This document shows, one piece after another, positions 26,655-35,206 of a DNA stretch of 64,000 bases; positions within the stretch are counted from its first letter, which is position 1, and each line of letters starts with the position of its first letter. The notes under the pieces are model-generated. The model was not told the DNA's origin. It saw only the letters and a list, made by a program, of their open reading frames with translations, and ran no database searches. The DNA comes from Flavobacterium sp. N1736 (lineage in GTDB: Bacteria > Bacteroidota > Bacteroidia > Flavobacteriales > Flavobacteriaceae). Where the stretch lies: contig NZ_CP109994.1 of NCBI RefSeq assembly GCF_025947065.1, positions 558,001 through 622,000 on the forward strand, given 5' to 3'. The position numbers and the translations under genes are program-made.

Positions 26655-27077
26655 TTATTGCTGCATTTTAAAATAATAGTCTGCCGAATGTTTTCCGCTT
26701 CCATAGAATAAAAAGAAAATACAAACTAACAGAACTACTATTGCCAGAACTAAGCTTTCTGAATGCATGTTTCCTATAAAGTTTATGAGAACGGCTCCAA
26801 ATAATACAGGTAATTGAGCCGCTATTGCCCAGCGCGTAAGTAACCCGAAAACAATCATAATTCCTCCAATCATGTGAGCTGGAGCGATATAATGTAAAAG
26901 AAACATTCCGCCTCCAAAACGATCAATGGGAGAAATTAAATCATGCAGGTACTGAATGTTTGTTACAAAAGAAACCCCTTTCATAAATAAAAAAACACCC
27001 AATACAATACGTACTAAATCTACTGGCAAATAAGTGTGCGAATTAGCCCATTTATTTAAACTTTTTACATTTTCCAT
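26655..27077 (-). CDS. DoxX family membrane protein
   Basis: A 140-residue four-helix membrane protein. RIVLGVFLFMKGVSF, HYIAPAHMIGGIMIVFGLLTRW and the NFIGNMHSESLVLAIVVLLVC block show the DoxX pattern of G-x-x-F...G in helix 1 and G-G-x-x-x-x-x-G-x-x-T-R in helix 3. The function of stand-alone DoxX proteins is not settled; redox or sulfur metabolism has been proposed. It is monocistronic on the minus strand. Confidence 0.85.
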   Translation of the reverse strand: MENVKSLNKWANSHTYLPVDLVRIVLGVFLFMKGVSFVTNIQYLHDLISPIDRFGGGMFLLHYIAPAHMIGGIMIVFGLLTRWAIAAQLPVLFGAVLINFIGNMHSESLVLAIVVLLVCIFFLFYGSGKHSADYYFKMQQ

Positions 27078-27198
27078 GATACTACGTGATTAAAAATTAC
27101 ATACTAAGTTACTAATTTTTAATGATATAGTGATTTTTAAGCGTTTAAAAATAAGTTTTGAATTATATTTTTAACGTATTTTAAGAATTCGTAAATGG

Positions 27199-28827
27199 CT
27201 AAACCTGAATTACGCCTAAATTAAATGGTTTTTGAATAGGAGCGTGGTTTGCAGCTTCAATTCCTAAAGAAATCCAGGTACGGGTATCTAATGGGTCTAT
27301 AATGGCATCTGTCCACAATCTTGACGCTGCATAATAAGGAGAAGTTTGCTCGTCGTAGCGTGCTTTTATTTTGTTAAATAATTCTGTTTCCTTAGCTTCG
27401 TCAACAATTTCTCCTTTTGCTTTAAGAGAAGAAGCTTCAATTTGAGCTAATACTTTTGCAGCCTGTGTTCCGCCCATAACGGCAAGTTCTGCGCTTGGCC
27501 ACGCAAAAATTAATCTAGGATCATACGCTTTTCCGCACATGGCATAATTTCCTGCGCCGTATGAATTACCTACAATGACAGTAAATTTTGGAACAACAGA
27601 ATTGCTTACTGCATTTACCATTTTTGCTCCGTCTTTAATGATTCCGCCATGTTCAGATTTTGATCCAACCATAAAACCGGTAACATCTTGCACAAATACT
27701 AATGGAATTTTCTTTTGATTGCAATTAGCAATAAAACGTGTCGCTTTATCAGCGCTATCTGAGTAAATAACACCGCCAAACTGCATTTCACCTTTTTTGG
27801 TTTTCACCACTTTTCTTTGGTTTGCCACAATTCCTACAGCCCAGCCATCGATTCTTGCATAACCTGTAATAATAGTTTGTCCGTAACCATCCTTATAAGC
27901 TTCAAATTCTGAATTATCAACCAAACGATTGATAATTTCCATCATATCGTATTGCTCGTTTCTTGCTTTTGGCAGAATTCCGTAAATATCTTTTGGTTCA
28001 AGAGCAGGTTTTTCAGCCTTAATTCGGCTATAGCCCGCTTTATCAAAATCACCAATTTTATCTACAATATTTTTAATTTTATCTAAAGCATCTTTGTCGT
28101 CTTTCGCCTTATAATCTGTCACGCCCGAAATTTCGCAATGTGTTGTAGCTCCGCCTAAAGTTTCATTGTCGATAGTTTCGCCAATAGCCGCTTTTACGAG
28201 ATAACTTCCGGCAAGAAAAATACTTCCGGTTTTATCTACAATTAAAGCTTCATCGCTCATAATTGGCAAATAAGCGCCTCCGGCAACGCAGCTTCCCATA
28301 ACGGCAGCAATTTGAGTAATTCCCATACTGCTCATTTGAGCATTGTTTCTAAAGATTCTGCCAAAGTGCTCTTTATCAGGGAAAATTTCGTCTTGAAGCG
28401 GTAAATAAACTCCGGCGCTATCTACTAAATATATAATAGGCAACCTGTTTTCCATGGCGATTTCCTGCGCACGTAAATTCTTTTTTCCTGTAATAGGAAA
28501 CCACGCGCCCGCTTTTACAGTAGCGTCATTGGCAACTACAATACATTGTTTTCCTCTAATATATCCTATTTTAATTACAACTCCGCCAGAAGGACAACCG
28601 CCGTGTTCAGCGTACATTCCGTCTCCAACAAATCCTCCAATTTCAATACTTTTCGAATTTTCATCCAGTAAATAATCGATGCGTTCGCGGGCTGTCATTT
28701 TACCTTCGGCATGCAACTTTTCGATACGTTTTTCACCTCCGCCTAATTTTATTTTGGCAAATCTTTGTTTTAATTCAGAAAGTAACAATTTATTGTGATC
28801 TTCGTTTTTATTGAAGTTTAAATCCAT
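27199..28827 (-). CDS. Acyl-CoA carboxylase beta subunit (carboxyltransferase)
   Basis: A 542-residue biotin-dependent carboxyltransferase. It has the two crotonase-type lobes: KLHAEGKMTARERIDYLLD, then GMYAEHGGCPSGGVVIKIG and YLVDSAGVYLPLQDEIFPD in the first, and IANCNQKKIPLVFVQDVTGF and GNSYGAGNYAMCGKAYDPR in the second. Length and the LPLQDE motif fit methylcrotonyl-CoA or related acyl-CoA carboxylase beta chains. It would transfer CO2 from biotin to an acyl-CoA in leucine or odd-chain catabolism. No biotin-carrying alpha subunit lies in this window, so the substrate is unproven. Confidence 0.93.
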   Translation of the reverse strand: MDLNFNKNEDHNKLLLSELKQRFAKIKLGGGEKRIEKLHAEGKMTARERIDYLLDENSKSIEIGGFVGDGMYAEHGGCPSGGVVIKIGYIRGKQCIVVANDATVKAGAWFPITGKKNLRAQEIAMENRLPIIYLVDSAGVYLPLQDEIFPDKEHFGRIFRNNAQMSSMGITQIAAVMGSCVAGGAYLPIMSDEALIVDKTGSIFLAGSYLVKAAIGETIDNETLGGATTHCEISGVTDYKAKDDKDALDKIKNIVDKIGDFDKAGYSRIKAEKPALEPKDIYGILPKARNEQYDMMEIINRLVDNSEFEAYKDGYGQTIITGYARIDGWAVGIVANQRKVVKTKKGEMQFGGVIYSDSADKATRFIANCNQKKIPLVFVQDVTGFMVGSKSEHGGIIKDGAKMVNAVSNSVVPKFTVIVGNSYGAGNYAMCGKAYDPRLIFAWPSAELAVMGGTQAAKVLAQIEASSLKAKGEIVDEAKETELFNKIKARYDEQTSPYYAASRLWTDAIIDPLDTRTWISLGIEAANHAPIQKPFNLGVIQV

Positions 28828-29036
28828 AAGATATTGTGGTTTTTACAAAATAGTGTTGGCTAATTTACAAAATCAATTGAAACCAGCATAATAAATTAAT
28901 CTGTTGGGTTGTATCCATAAAAATTTAATTAAACACATTGAAGCATAGATTTTATTTGTTTGATTTAACAAAAATGGTTTTGCTGCTATCTGAAATTTTA
29001 GGCGTAATTCATTTTTTTTGACTTAATTTGTTTTTT

Positions 29037-29052
29037 CATACCAATTAGTATT
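29037..29052. promoter_or_regulatory. Probable TetR autoregulatory operator
   Basis: CATACCAATTAGTATT, 4 bases before the TetR ATG. It matches the perfect palindrome at 29662-29677 at 14 of 16 positions, which suggests that the repressor controls its own gene. Confidence 0.65.
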
Positions 29053-29056
29053 TTTT

Positions 29057-29647
29057 ATGTCTAAAGCTGCAAACACCCGACTTACAATTCTTCATAAAGC
29101 ATTTGAATTGATTTATTCGAAAGGATATCAAACCACAAGTATCGATGAAATTATTGCGACAACTCAAGTTACAAAAGGTGCTTTTTATTATCATTTTGAA
29201 ACAAAAGATGAAATGGGAGTTGCTATTATTGAGGAGATTTTAAAAGCAACAATGATGGAAAGCTTTATCTCGCCAATTGAAAATTCAGAAAATCCGCTGG
29301 AAGATATTTATGATATGATTTCGTATTTACTTCTCGAAGATCCTTTTTTGCAGGTTAAATACGGATGTCCGGTTGGAAACTTAACGCAGGAAATGACGCC
29401 TTGGAATAACGAATTCAGTAAAGCATTAACTGAATTGGTCGATCAATGGAAAAATACAATTGAAAAAGCTGTCACAAATGGCCAGAAATCTGGATTGATC
29501 AGGAAAGATGTTGATGGAAATCAAGCTGCCTTTTTTATAATTTCAGGCTATTGGGGAATACGGAATTTTGGAAAACTTCAGGATAATAATTCATGTTATA
29601 TCGTTTATTTAAAAGAGTTTAGAAATTATTTAAATAGTTTAAAATAA
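29057..29647 (+). CDS. TetR/AcrR-family transcriptional regulator
   Basis: A 196-residue repressor. The N-terminal helix-turn-helix is the standard TetR one (RLTILHKAFELIYSKGYQTTSIDEI followed by VTKGAFYYHFETKDEM). The rest is the helical ligand domain; a CPVGNLTQEM segment near residue 112 is typical of the subgroup with a conserved Cys and TetR C-terminal domain. Palindromes with the same sequence lie before its own gene and before the membrane operon that follows, so it likely represses both. The inducer is unknown. Confidence 0.93.
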   Translation: MSKAANTRLTILHKAFELIYSKGYQTTSIDEIIATTQVTKGAFYYHFETKDEMGVAIIEEILKATMMESFISPIENSENPLEDIYDMISYLLLEDPFLQVKYGCPVGNLTQEMTPWNNEFSKALTELVDQWKNTIEKAVTNGQKSGLIRKDVDGNQAAFFIISGYWGIRNFGKLQDNNSCYIVYLKEFRNYLNSLK

Positions 29648-29657
29648 ATTCAATTTC

Positions 29658-29681
29658 AAAACATACTAATTAGTATGTTTT
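29658..29681. promoter_or_regulatory. Perfect TetR-type operator over the promoter of the membrane operon
   Basis: A 24-base perfect palindrome with core CATACTAATTAGTATG (29662-29677), flanked by AAAA and TTTT. It ends 4 bases before the TATATTTG -7 box at 29686-29693, so bound repressor would block RNA polymerase. Confidence 0.75.
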
Positions 29682-29685
29682 TGAA

Positions 29686-29693
29686 TATATTTG
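29686..29693 (+). promoter_or_regulatory. -7 element of the TetR-controlled membrane operon
   Basis: TATATTTG, a perfect TAnnTTTG, 22 bases before the ATG at 29716 and directly after the operator. Confidence 0.6.
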
Positions 29694-29715
29694 CATTGTC
29701 TAAATCAAAAAAACA

Positions 29716-30174
29716 ATGTATCAAACTCTTTTAATTTGCCATTCTTTTCTAAGATGGCTCCTATTAAACAGCTTATTGTATGCTATTTTCAGGGCTTATA
29801 AAGGTTATTCTTCAAAATTAGTATTTTCGAAAATAGACAATTCAATTCGACATTGGGCGGCGACAATTGCGCATATTCAATTAATTTTCGGAATTTTAAT
29901 TTACATACAAAGTCCAATTGTTAAATATTTTTGGAAGAATTTTTCTGAAGGAATTCAAAATCCAGAAACTGTATTTTTTGGATTACTTCACATTTTTCTC
30001 ATGTTAACTGCCATTGTTTTAATCACTGTTGGTTCGGCTTTAGCCAAAAGAAAAAAAGCTGACAACGATAAATTTAAAACAATGTTGTTGTGGTTTTCTA
30101 TTGCTTTAATAATCATTTTTATTGCCATTCCCTGGCCATTTTCACCTCTTGCAAACCGACCTTATTTTAGATAA
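29716..30174 (+). CDS. Hypothetical four-helix membrane protein
   Basis: A 152-residue membrane protein with hydrophobic segments near residues 5-25, 48-68, 88-108 and 125-142. Several His and Trp residues stand in or near helices (ICHSFLRWLLL, HWAATIAHIQLIFG, LLHIFLML). The H-S-F-L-R-W and paired His pattern recalls small heme b or quinone-linked membrane proteins, but I cannot assign a family. First gene of a TetR-controlled operon; only 2 bases separate it from the DUF3817 gene. Likely role: an export or redox response to the unknown inducer. Confidence 0.82.
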   Translation: MYQTLLICHSFLRWLLLNSLLYAIFRAYKGYSSKLVFSKIDNSIRHWAATIAHIQLIFGILIYIQSPIVKYFWKNFSEGIQNPETVFFGLLHIFLMLTAIVLITVGSALAKRKKADNDKFKTMLLWFSIALIIIFIAIPWPFSPLANRPYFR

Positions 30175-30176
30175 TT

Positions 30177-30497
30177 ATGAAACATTTACTTCAAACAAAC
30201 ATTGGAAGATTACGAATTATTGGATTTTTAGAAGGAACATCTTTATTGGTATTATTATGTATTGCAGTTCCTTTAAAATATGTTTTTGGCGAGCCATTTT
30301 TGACCAGAACAATGGGAACCATACACGGCGCTTTATTTTTACTTTTCGTTTTTAATACAATAAGCGTAGGAGTAGAACAAAATTGGAAGTTTAAAGAAAC
30401 AACGTGGAAAGTGCTTTTAGCATGTATAATTCCATTTGGTACTTTTTATATTGATGCTAAAATTTTAAGCAGAATTGGAATAGCTTCTCAAAAGTAA
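30177..30497 (+). CDS. DUF3817 domain-containing membrane protein
   Basis: A 106-residue three-helix membrane protein. RLRIIGFLEGTSLLVLLCIAVPLKY, the GTIHGALFLLFVFNTI block and the closing PFGTFYIDAKIL match the DUF3817 (YdzA-type) family, whose function is unknown. The E-G-x-S and H-G features fall in the expected positions. It is translationally adjacent to the membrane gene before it and shares its TetR-controlled promoter. A strong hairpin follows. Confidence 0.88.
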   Translation: MKHLLQTNIGRLRIIGFLEGTSLLVLLCIAVPLKYVFGEPFLTRTMGTIHGALFLLFVFNTISVGVEQNWKFKETTWKVLLACIIPFGTFYIDAKILSRIGIASQK

Positions 30498-30513
30498 AAA
30501 AATGAGCAAAAAA

Positions 30514-30536
30514 AAACAGAAGCCAAGCTTCTGTTT
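30514..30536. terminator. Bidirectional hairpin terminator
   Basis: AAACAGAAGC (30514-30523) pairs with GCTTCTGTTT (30527-30536) around a 3-base loop, with an A-run before it. It serves the DUF3817 gene and convergent lpxD. Confidence 0.8.
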
Positions 30537-30558
30537 ATATATATATAATTTGTTTGGA

Positions 30559-31557
30559 TTATTTCTTAGAATCGCAAACCATTCTTTTCAAAATTGCCCA
30601 TTGTTTTAAGGCATCACGAGCTTCAACAGCTGGATATCCCAACATGGTTTTTCCTGCAGGAACATCTCCGGTAACACCAGAACCTGCGCCAACAATAGCA
30701 CCGTCGCCAATTGTTGTGTGATCTTTTATAGAAGCACTTCCGCCAATGATAACTCCATTTCCTAAAGTTACAGATCCGGCCAAACCACTATTTCCGGCCA
30801 TAATACAAAATTTACCTAATTTGCTATTATGTCCAATTTGAACCAGATTATCAATCTTACAGCCGTCTCCTAAAATAGTCGAACTAAATTTTCCACGATC
30901 TACACATGAATTTGCTCCAATTTCAACTCCGTTTCCTATAATTACATTTCCAATTTGAGGAATCTTCACTAAACCTTTTTCACTGCACGGACGGAAACCA
31001 AAACCATCTGCTCCAATTGTTGCATTTGGGTGAATAATACATTCGTGACCAATGTGGCAACGTTCGCGAATTACTGTTCCTGACCATATTATGGTATTTT
31101 TACCAATAGTACATTCATCTAAAATGGTAACATTTGGATAAATGGTTGTATTTGCACCAATTTCGACTTTCGGACCAATATAACAACCGGCACCAATGCG
31201 AACATTTTCACCTAAAACAGCTGTTTCGTCAATAGTTGCCGTTTTGTGAATATTGTTGTGAAATAAAGGTGTTGGAGGTGCAAAAAGTGTTAAGATTTGA
31301 GACATAGCCAAATCAGCATTTTTTACTTTGATAAAAGCGCGATTATCTCCGGGTTCAATCGAAATATCTTCGTTAACAACTGCAATTGAGGCTTTTGACC
31401 CTTCCCAATATTTTTCATACTTTTTATTTCCTATGAAAGAAATTTCAGAAGTTGTGGCTTTTTCTAATTGCTCGGTCGCTGTAACGCATTGTGAAGTTGT
31501 GCCATAAATTACACCATTAATTACTTCATTAATTTCTTGAATTGAGTAGGATTTCAT
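30559..31557 (-). CDS. lpxD: UDP-3-O-(3-hydroxymyristoyl)glucosamine N-acyltransferase
   Basis: LpxD adds the N-linked hydroxy-fatty acid to UDP-3-O-acyl-glucosamine, the third step of lipid A synthesis, as a soluble trimer. The 332 residues have the uridine-binding N-domain (up to ~95), then hexapeptide repeats of the left-handed beta helix (AVLGENVRIGAGCYIGPKVE and on). The catalytic His is in the GHNSKLG region, and a C-terminal helix (DALKQWAILKRM) ends it. Slightly shorter than many LpxD proteins; Flavobacteria often carry a second LpxD-like gene, so this may not be the only one. Confidence 0.92.
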   Translation of the reverse strand: MKSYSIQEINEVINGVIYGTTSQCVTATEQLEKATTSEISFIGNKKYEKYWEGSKASIAVVNEDISIEPGDNRAFIKVKNADLAMSQILTLFAPPTPLFHNNIHKTATIDETAVLGENVRIGAGCYIGPKVEIGANTTIYPNVTILDECTIGKNTIIWSGTVIRERCHIGHECIIHPNATIGADGFGFRPCSEKGLVKIPQIGNVIIGNGVEIGANSCVDRGKFSSTILGDGCKIDNLVQIGHNSKLGKFCIMAGNSGLAGSVTLGNGVIIGGSASIKDHTTIGDGAIVGAGSGVTGDVPAGKTMLGYPAVEARDALKQWAILKRMVCDSKK

Positions 31558-31888
31558 CGAATGAATTTAATTGATTTAGAGTTATTTTTTGCCAAATAAA
31601 ATCAATTAGAATCGAATTACCTAATCTTATTTTTGCTTTTGTTGAAAAATATTTAAAATAACAGTTTAATTATTACAAAATTAACATTTAGATTATTAAT
31701 TTTTTGCTTATTATTGATTTTAATTTTATTTTTTTTTCTGTTAAAACGACTTGATTACTAGTTTGTTAAGTGTAAATCATAAATTAAATACAATTATTGA
31801 TATTTCTAATTTTCATAGATTTTAATTTTTAATTAATAAGCTATTGGTTGTTAATAAATTTTAATATTTCTATTTATCGTGAGAATAG
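31558..31888. other. AT-rich gene-free stretch in front of lpxD
   Basis: More than 300 bases of very AT-rich DNA with T-runs and no open frame of note. The lpxD promoter must lie at its left end. I see no RNA gene in it. It leads into the orphan sorting-domain remnant. Confidence 0.6.
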
Positions 31889-32147
31889 AATCGATTTTGT
31901 GTTGTTGATCATGTTGATTTTCCAGATTCTCGTCTAACAGTTTTTCCTAATCCGGTGGATAATTTTCTAACGCTAAATTCTTTAGATGAAATACAGGGAA
32001 TTTCAATTACAAATGAAAATGGACAAACAGTTTTAAATCTGAAAGGAAATATAAAAAGTAGATTTTAGTTCCTTTTCTACAGGGGTATATGTAGTAAATG
32101 TTTTAAGCGATAAACAAAAAATCACCAAAAAGGTGATTAAGAAATAA
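31889..32147 (+). pseudogene. Frameshifted orphan T9SS type A sorting domain
   Basis: Read from 31889, the DNA gives NRFCVVDHVDFPDSRLTVFP, then NPVDNFLTL, a hydrophobic-alternating block with NENGQTVLN and GNIKS, and a TAG at 32066. From 32058, in the next frame, it continues as VDFSSFSTGVYVVNVLSDKQ and ends KKVIKK. Joined, this is a textbook T9SS C-terminal sorting domain (FPNPV...L, NxxGQ, DxSxxxxGxYxV, basic KKVIKK end). An extra A in the A-run at 32053-32057 explains the shift. No protein body or start codon is left upstream. Confidence 0.75.
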
Positions 32148-32164
32148 TTTTTTATTTAATAAAA

Positions 32165-32203
32165 TACCATGGAGAAAGTGTATAACATAATTTCTCCATG
32201 GTA
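32165..32203. terminator. Strong hairpin behind msrB
   Basis: TACCATGGAGAAA (32165-32177) and TTTCTCCATGGTA (32191-32203) form a perfect 13-base stem between the pseudogene and the msrB stop codon. Confidence 0.7.
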
Positions 32204-32213
32204 GGGTATTTTG

Positions 32214-32660
32214 TTACTCTTTTATTTTAGAGAGAGAAACTGCATTAATGCAATAACGTAAACCGCTTGGTTCTGGTCCGTCAGGAAAAACGTGACCTAA
32301 ATGTGCATCACAAACGTTGCAAACGACTTCAACACGAATCATTCCGTATGATTTATCAGCGTGATAGGCAATTGCATTTTCTTTTATTGGCTGTGTAAAT
32401 GATGGCCATCCTGTTCCGGATTCAAACTTTTCAGAAGCATCAAAAAGCACAGTTCCACAGCATTTACATTCGTAAATTCCGGGATCAAATAAACTGCAAA
32501 GTTCAGAACTAAATGATCTTTCAGTGCCTTTTAAACGTGTTACCTGATATTCTTCAGCGCTTAAAACCTGTTTCCATTCTTCTTCCGTTTTTTCCACTCT
32601 TTTTTCAGGAGCCGGATTTCCTTTATTCGTAAATCGAATTATATCTGCCCATTTTATCAT
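32214..32660 (-). CDS. msrB: Peptide-methionine (R)-S-oxide reductase
   Basis: MsrB repairs R-methionine sulfoxide in proteins. The 148 residues hold the zinc site as two CxxC pairs (YECKCCGTVLFD and CNVCDAHLGHVF), the FESGTGWPSF substrate loop, and RYCINAVSL with the catalytic cysteine. Length and motifs are those of single-domain MsrB. The N-terminal ~35 residues (IIRFTNKGNPAPEKRVEKTE) are the lead-in usual in Bacteroidota. Cytoplasmic, since no signal peptide is seen. Confidence 0.96.
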   Translation of the reverse strand: MIKWADIIRFTNKGNPAPEKRVEKTEEEWKQVLSAEEYQVTRLKGTERSFSSELCSLFDPGIYECKCCGTVLFDASEKFESGTGWPSFTQPIKENAIAYHADKSYGMIRVEVVCNVCDAHLGHVFPDGPEPSGLRYCINAVSLSKIKE

Positions 32661-32684
32661 AGTCTTTTTTTTTAGTTTACAATC

Positions 32685-32796
32685 TCAGTCTCAGTCTTAG
32701 TTTACAGTCACAGTCACAGTTTGCAGTCACAGTTTGCAGTCACAGTTTACAGTTAACTGCGACTGAATACTGTAAACTGTGACTGACTACTGTAAA
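32685..32796. repeat. Short tandem and inverted repeat of the ACAGTTTACAGT type
   Basis: Degenerate tandem copies of CACAGTTTGCAGT followed by the inverted form (CACAGTTTACAGT against ACTGTAAACTGTG at 32769-32781). It fills the gap between msrB and prfB and can fold into a hairpin. The same ACTGTAAACTG word recurs at 41209-41297. Confidence 0.75.
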
Positions 32797-32798
32797 AT

Positions 32799-33897
32799 TT
32801 ATTCATCCTCTTTTTGTCCCATCATCATTAAAAATGCTTTCAGGAACGGATCAATATTTCCGTTCATAACACCATCAACATCGCTGGTTTCATAACCTGT
32901 ACGAACATCTTTAACCAATTTATAAGGCTGCATTACATAATTACGTATTTGCGATCCCCATTCAATTTTCATTTTTCCGGCTTCGATATCGGCACGCTGC
33001 GCTTGTTGTTTTTTCAACTCAATTTCGTACAACTGCGAGCGTAACATTTGCATAGCACGTTGTCTGTTATCTTGCTGCGATCTGGTTTCAGAACATTGAA
33101 TCTGAATTCCGGTTGGTTTGTGTACCAATTGTACTTTGGTTTCAACCTTATTTACGTTTTGTCCTCCCGCACCACTAGAGCGCGAAGTTGTAATTTCGAT
33201 ATCAGCAGGATTAATGTCAATTTCGATACTGTCATCAACAAGCGGATAAACGTAAACTGATACAAATGAAGTATGACGTTTTGCATTACTGTCAAAAGGC
33301 GAAATTCGTACTAATCTGTGAACGCCGTTTTCTCCTTTTAAGTAACCAAAAGAATAATCACCTTCAAATTCCAGAGTTACCGTTTTAATTCCCGCAACCT
33401 CGCCTTCCTGAAAGTTAAGTTCTTTTATTTTATAGCCATAACTTTCGCCCCACATCATGTACATACGCATTAGCATTCCGGCCCAGTCGCAACTTTCAGT
33501 TCCACCGGCTCCGGCAGTAATCTGAACAACGGCGCTTAAACTGTCGCCTTCATCAGAAAGCATGTTTTTAAACTCGATGTTTTCAATGTGATCCTGCGTA
33601 GTTTTATAATGCTCATCTAATTCTTCTGCAGAAAGTTCGCCTTCTTTATAAAAATCATAGGCAAGCTGTAATTCATCTGTAAGTTCAATGGCTTTGTTGT
33701 AATCTTCAATCCATTTTTTCTTGTTTCGAAGATTTTTTACAATGACTTCAGCTTCTTTTGCATTGTTCCAAAAATCAGGGGCAAAGGTTTTTTCTTCCTC
33801 GTTTGCAATTTCAATTAGTTTGGCATCAACGTCAAAGATACCTCCTCAACGCACCAAGGCGCTCCACAATACCCTTTATTTGTTCGGTAGTTGTCAT
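32799..33897 (-). CDS. prfB: Peptide chain release factor 2, with programmed +1 frameshift
   Basis: RF2 ends translation at UGA and UAA. The true start is the ATG at 33897: 21 codons ([20 protein letters not shown], then L) run into an in-frame TGA at 33834-33832. Skipping T33834 continues as [20 protein letters not shown] and on to the stop at 32799. AGGAGG just before TATCTTTGAC is the internal Shine-Dalgarno that drives the shift, as in E. coli prfB. The coordinates are therefore join(32799-33833, 33835-33897), about 365 residues. The SPF recognition motif is near residues 199-201 and GGQ near 244-246. RF2 shortage favours the shift, so the gene regulates itself. Confidence 0.95.
33829..33850 (-). 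promoter_or_regulatory. RF2 programmed frameshift site
   Basis: On the minus strand: AGGAGG, TAT, CTT, TGA, C. The anti-SD pairing site sits three bases before the slippery CTT-TGA codon pair, the same arrangement as in E. coli. Confidence 0.92.
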
Positions 33898-34007
33898 AAA
33901 TTAATATTAGTTTTATATGTTTTTTATAAATATTACGTTAATTTGGTTCTGGATATTCACAAGTTAAAATTTACTGAAACTTGCCAAGAATAACTCTAAG
34001 TAATACG

Positions 34008-34015
34008 TAATTTTG
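34008..34015 (+). promoter_or_regulatory. -7 element of the threonine aldolase gene
   Basis: TAATTTTG, a perfect TAnnTTTG, 30 bases before the ATG at 34046. Confidence 0.55.
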
Positions 34016-34045
34016 TAATACAAAAATAGATATAGTTTTTAGAAC

Positions 34046-35065
34046 ATGGAAATAAATTTAATTAGCGATACCATTACCAAGCCTACATACGAAATGTTGC
34101 AGTATATGTTTAACGCTCAGGTTGGCGATGATGTATACAAACAAGACCCTACGGTAATTGAATTAGAAACAAGGGTAGCTGAATTTTTTGGTATGGAAGC
34201 CGGACTTTTTTTTCCATCAGGAACTATGGCAAATCAAACCGCAATTAAATTACATACACAGCCCGGAGAGCAATTAATTGCTGATAAATATGCACACGTT
34301 TATCATTATGAAGGAGGAGGAGTTTCTTTTAACAGTGGCGTTTCGTGCTGTTTGTTAGACGGAGACAGAGGAATGATAAATGCGGCTCAGGTTGCTGCGG
34401 CAATCAATGATCCTGAGTTTTACCACAGTCCGTTAACAAGTTTGGTTTGTGTAGAAAATACAACCAATAAAGGTGGCGGCGCTTGTTATGAACTAGAAGA
34501 TTTAAGAGAAATAAAAAAAGTTTGTGAGGCCAATAATTTGAAATTCCATTTGGATGGTGCCAGAATTTGGAATGCATTGGTGGCAAAAAGACAAAATCCG
34601 AAAGAATTTGGTGCTATTTTCGACACAATTTCAGTTTGTTTATCAAAAGGATTAGGCGCTCCAATAGGTTCTGTATTATTAGGTACAAAAGCAGATATTC
34701 ACAGAGCATTGAGAATCAGGAAGATATTTGGTGGCGGAATGCGTCAGGTTGGTTATTTGGCAGCTGCAGGATTATATGCTTTGGCACATAATATCGAAAG
34801 ATTGGCAGAAGATCATCGCAGAGCAAAAGAAATTGCAGCAGTTTTAAGCACAAAACCATGGGTGGCGGCAATTGAGCCTGTAGAAACTAATATTTTGATT
34901 TTTTCATTGGCAGAAGGATATAACGATCAGCTTTTGATAGAAAAATTAAAACAAAAAAATATCTCCATAAGTTCAATGGGACATAATAAACTGCGTATTG
35001 TAACACATTTAGATTACAGAGAAGTGATGCATACTTATGTGATTGAAACGCTTCAGAAGTTCTAG
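34046..35065 (+). CDS. Low-specificity L-threonine aldolase family enzyme
   Basis: A 339-residue PLP enzyme of the aspartate aminotransferase fold. LISDTITKPTYEML and GDDVYKQDPTVIELE are typical of threonine aldolases (GDDVY). FHLDGARIWNALVAKR holds the Asp that binds PLP, and SVCLSKGLGAPIGSVLLG has the Schiff-base Lys. It would cleave threonine or allo-threonine to glycine and acetaldehyde in the cytoplasm. The length is normal. It has its own promoter and a hairpin behind it. Side activity on other beta-hydroxy amino acids is possible. Confidence 0.94.
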   Translation: MEINLISDTITKPTYEMLQYMFNAQVGDDVYKQDPTVIELETRVAEFFGMEAGLFFPSGTMANQTAIKLHTQPGEQLIADKYAHVYHYEGGGVSFNSGVSCCLLDGDRGMINAAQVAAAINDPEFYHSPLTSLVCVENTTNKGGGACYELEDLREIKKVCEANNLKFHLDGARIWNALVAKRQNPKEFGAIFDTISVCLSKGLGAPIGSVLLGTKADIHRALRIRKIFGGGMRQVGYLAAAGLYALAHNIERLAEDHRRAKEIAAVLSTKPWVAAIEPVETNILIFSLAEGYNDQLLIEKLKQKNISISSMGHNKLRIVTHLDYREVMHTYVIETLQKF

Positions 35066-35206
35066 AAGAAAGGTACAAAGCTGCAAAGGTTCATAGGGAC
35101 AAAGGTTTAAAAAAAAGATGCACAGTTTTGTGCATCTTTTTTTATTTAAAAGTTTCAAAATCAAAAACCTTTGAACCTTTGCAACTCAGAACCTTAGTAC
35201 CTTTAT
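35066..35206. repeat. CAAAGGTTCA-type repeats flanking a hairpin
   Basis: Copies of AAGGTTCATAG and CAAAGGTTT at 35066-35106 face inverted copies (AACCTTTGAACCTTTGCAAC, 35165-35184) across the terminator hairpin at 35113-35140. Same family as at 47503, 48300, 55470 and 58080. Confidence 0.7.
35113..35140. terminator. Hairpin terminator between threonine aldolase and YbaB genes
   Basis: AAAAGATGCAC (35113-35123) and GTGCATCTTTT (35130-35140) with a T-run after it. Confidence 0.8.

Noticed and set aside
30122..30355. 77-residue ORF on the plus strand
   Set aside because: Overlaps the DUF3817 gene in another frame and has no motif.
32685..32796. Possible CRISPR array
   Set aside because: Units are short, degenerate and contiguous with no unique spacers, and no cas gene is near.
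33721..33993. 90-residue ORF on the plus strand
   Set aside because: Antisense to the 5' part of prfB, including its frameshift site.
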